64,000 nt of DNA, taken from positions 186,001-250,000 of the forward strand of contig NZ_SJSO01000003.1 of NCBI RefSeq assembly GCF_004331735.1, given 5' to 3'. Made by a program: the position numbers and the translations under genes. Source of the stretch: Pedobacter psychrodurus. GTDB lineage: Bacteria; Bacteroidota; Bacteroidia; Sphingobacteriales; Sphingobacteriaceae. Numbering within the stretch: the first letter of the stretch is position 1; each line of letters begins with the position of its first letter. The notes under the pieces were generated by a model that saw only the letters and a list, made by a program, of their open reading frames with translations, was not told the DNA's origin and did no database searches. Positions 62,452-64,000 of the stretch are shown one piece after another.

Positions 62452-63360
62452 ATGAATATTGTATTAACGGGTTCTTTAGGGAACATTGGAAAGCCACTTA
62501 CAGAATTATTGATAGCAAAAGGACATCAGGTCAAAGTAATCAGTAGCAAAACTGAAAGAATACCTGCTATTGAGGCCTTGGGCGCTGTCCCATTAATCGG
62601 AACCATTCAAGATGCAGACTTTTTAGCCTCGGCATTCTCAGGTTCGGATGCAGTTTATTTAATGGAAGCATGGGAAGCAATTGGAAGCGTTTTTGATAAG
62701 AACATTGATTTTTTAGCTGAATTTGGAATGATTGCCAGCAATTATGTTGCTGCGATTAAACGGTCGGGAGTCACTAATGTTATCCATTTAAGCAGTATTG
62801 GCGCTCATTCGGATAAAGGTATGGGCAGCCTTCTGGTTCATCACAATGTTGAGCAGATCCTTCAGACACTGCCTGAAAATGTCAATATCAAGTTTGTCCG
62901 TCCTGTTGGGTTTTTTAGCAATATTTACCGATGGTTACCTATGATCCACTCTCAGGGTGCGATTATTCAAAGCTGGGGCGGTGATAATAAAGAACCATGG
63001 GTTTCTCCGTATGATATTGCAGAAATGATTGCCGGGGAAATGGAAAAACCTTTTACCGGCAGAACGGTTCAGTATGTTGCAAGCGACGAGGTTTCTCCGA
63101 ACGAGATCGCTTGGGCTTTAGCAAATTCAACCGATAGGACAGGATTGCAATGGAAGGTTATCCCTGCGGATGAATTATTTAATAAAATGATTTCGTCCGG
63201 AATCAATCCATGGATTGCTAAGGGAATGGTTGAGATGCAGCAGGCGCAGCAGGACGGTAGCCTTTACGAAGATTTTTATCAAAATAAACCTCAATTAGGC
63301 AAAATAAAACTGGAGGATTTTGCGAAGGAATTTGCTGAAGTCTATAATAAAAAACAGTAG
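62452..63360 (+). CDS. NmrA-like NAD(P)-binding protein
   Basis: A 302-residue Rossmann-fold protein. I start it at the ATG at 62452 because M-N-I-V-L-T-G-S-L-G-N-I-G-K-P-L gives the nucleotide-binding G-x-x-G-x-x-G at the expected place; the longer frame adds 47 implausible residues. Further signs are V-I-H-L-S-S-I-G-A-H-S and F-V-R-P-V-G-F-F-S-N-I. It is an atypical short-chain dehydrogenase of the NmrA/HSCARG or NAD(P)H-quinone-oxidoreductase type, either a redox sensor or a reductase. The substrate is unknown. Confidence 0.85.
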   Translation: MNIVLTGSLGNIGKPLTELLIAKGHQVKVISSKTERIPAIEALGAVPLIGTIQDADFLASAFSGSDAVYLMEAWEAIGSVFDKNIDFLAEFGMIASNYVAAIKRSGVTNVIHLSSIGAHSDKGMGSLLVHHNVEQILQTLPENVNIKFVRPVGFFSNIYRWLPMIHSQGAIIQSWGGDNKEPWVSPYDIAEMIAGEMEKPFTGRTVQYVASDEVSPNEIAWALANSTDRTGLQWKVIPADELFNKMISSGINPWIAKGMVEMQQAQQDGSLYEDFYQNKPQLGKIKLEDFAKEFAEVYNKKQ

Positions 63361-63743
63361 CATTCGTCAATAAAAAAGCATAACTGATGCTTGCATTGCA
63401 ATCCAAGGAAAACTACAATCATAAGGCAGGCTAATCCCTGCCTTGTGTGCGGTATAAATATGTCAGCTGTTGATCTGCTTATAGTTTAGGGCACACTACT
63501 TCTGAGATCAGTTTAGTCTATCCCTGTTTTTTGGCTAGTAATTTTAGGAATCGGAAGTCTAGGTTCCCTTCATGAAGGGAACTTAGTATCACCAAATATG
63601 CATTGATTGGGCAGACCGTAACTGTGGAAATTTTAACTGAGAAATTACCCCAAGACGACGAGACACCTTGGTTGATAAAAGTTTATTTTTGTATTGCTAC
63701 ATTACCTGCACGCAAATACATATTGCATCCCTAATCACCTGAA
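63361..63743. other. Intergenic region with two inverted repeats
   Basis: AAGGCAGG and CCTGCCTT (63423-63444) form a hairpin that may end the NmrA-like transcript. The rest leads to the AraC-type gene. No other frame is seen. Confidence 0.45.
63563..63582. promoter_or_regulatory. Perfect 20-base palindrome
   Basis: GTTCCCTTCATGAAGGGAAC reads the same on both strands. No T tract follows. It lies 160 bases before the AraC-type gene and could be a regulator binding site. Confidence 0.45.
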
Positions 63744-64000
63744 ATGAGAAATAAAGTAAACAACCTGTATAAGTTTAAATCATTATCTGAATTCCATCAA
63801 TTGTTTGGTCTTCCCAAACCTGAACATCCACTTATCAGTTTTATCTGTTTGGAAGACATGTCACTCCCAGAAGAGGTTTTGCCTGATTATCTTGTTTTAG
63901 ATTTTTATAAAATCGCCTATAAAGACACTATTGGAAGGGCGAAGTATGGGCAGCACCACTATGACTTTGGTGAAGGTGGACTGGTTTTTACTGCCCCCGG
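63744..64000 (+). CDS. AraC-family regulator, N-terminal part (cut by window end)
   Basis: The frame from the ATG at 63744 runs off the window after 85 codons. It reads S-L-S-E-F-H-Q-L-F-G-L-P-K-P-E-H-P-L-I-S and then D-F-G-E-G-G-L-V-F-T-A-P-G. Both segments are typical of the N-terminal sensor half of Bacteroidota AraC-type regulators; the G-x-x-x-F-x-A-P-G end is a cupin-like strand. The DNA-binding half should follow outside the window. Confidence 0.7.
   Translation, partial: MRNKVNNLYKFKSLSEFHQLFGLPKPEHPLISFICLEDMSLPEEVLPDYLVLDFYKIAYKDTIGRAKYGQHHYDFGEGGLVFTAP

Noticed and set aside
1..64000. CRISPR array or insertion sequence
   Set aside because: No regularly spaced repeats and no intact transposase were seen.

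Overview
The window looks like the chromosome of a Bacteroidota bacterium, most likely a Sphingobacteriaceae member close to Pedobacter. The reasons are a SusC/SusD pair, a type IX secretion tail on a protease, many lipoproteins with an S/A-C-K-K lipobox, weak Shine-Dalgarno signals, several TAnnTTTG -7 boxes, DUF4397 and AraC/Crp proteins of the usual Bacteroidota kind, and moderate to low GC. This is inferred from gene content only; no rRNA or tRNA was found.

Layout. 0-3.3 kb is sparsely coding and holds small or decayed genes and a Crp-like protein lacking its DNA-binding end. 3.3-12 kb is a secreted-product locus: a Crp regulator, a LanKC-like lyase-kinase without a cyclase, a MauE/DoxX membrane protein and a small secreted DUF6520-like peptide on the + strand, facing a SusC-SusD-TlpA thioredoxin operon on the - strand. 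12.2-12.6 kb holds a strongly folded intergenic element and a 55-codon ORF.

12.8-43.6 kb is a defence island. It starts with an XRE regulator, a Panacea-domain (DUF4065) antitoxin and a two-helix membrane protein. A HEPN-like protein and a decayed ATPase follow. Next come an XRE regulator and the DNA phosphorothioation-linked restriction genes dptF-dptG-dptH, then the modification genes dndC-dndD-dndE. dndB is absent and no dndA is present in the window. Convergent to dndE is an operon of two giant genes: a 1216-residue RecD-like helicase with a C-terminal PD-(D/E)XK-like nuclease, and a 2283-residue protein with an N-terminal Hsp90/sacsin-type ATPase and a C-terminal Upf1/Dna2-type helicase. 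I consider that pair the best candidate for an undescribed system. The island continues with a broken SF1 helicase, a trypsin-like peptidase and an AbiEii-type toxin-antitoxin pair.

How the island may work: DndC and DndD, with DndE and a cysteine desulfurase encoded elsewhere, would put sulfur into the DNA backbone. DptFGH would attack DNA without the mark. The two giant helicases could process that DNA or act as an independent system. Inverted repeats sharing TACCG/CGGTA half-sites sit upstream of both the dpt and dnd operons, which suggests shared control.

43.7-64 kb is ordinary chromosome with accessory scars: a sulfatase, a Crp regulator, RidA, a T9SS lysyl-endopeptidase-like protease with a lipoprotein neighbour, a sialidase-like lipoprotein, an ECF sigma factor with an anti-sigma/beta-barrel partner, a DUF4397 lipoprotein, a degenerate second copy of the AbiE antitoxin, a truncated class A beta-lactamase, a PI-PLC lipoprotein, a DUF985 cupin, an NmrA-like protein and the start of an AraC regulator. 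Several long gene-free stretches with perfect hairpins separate these genes.
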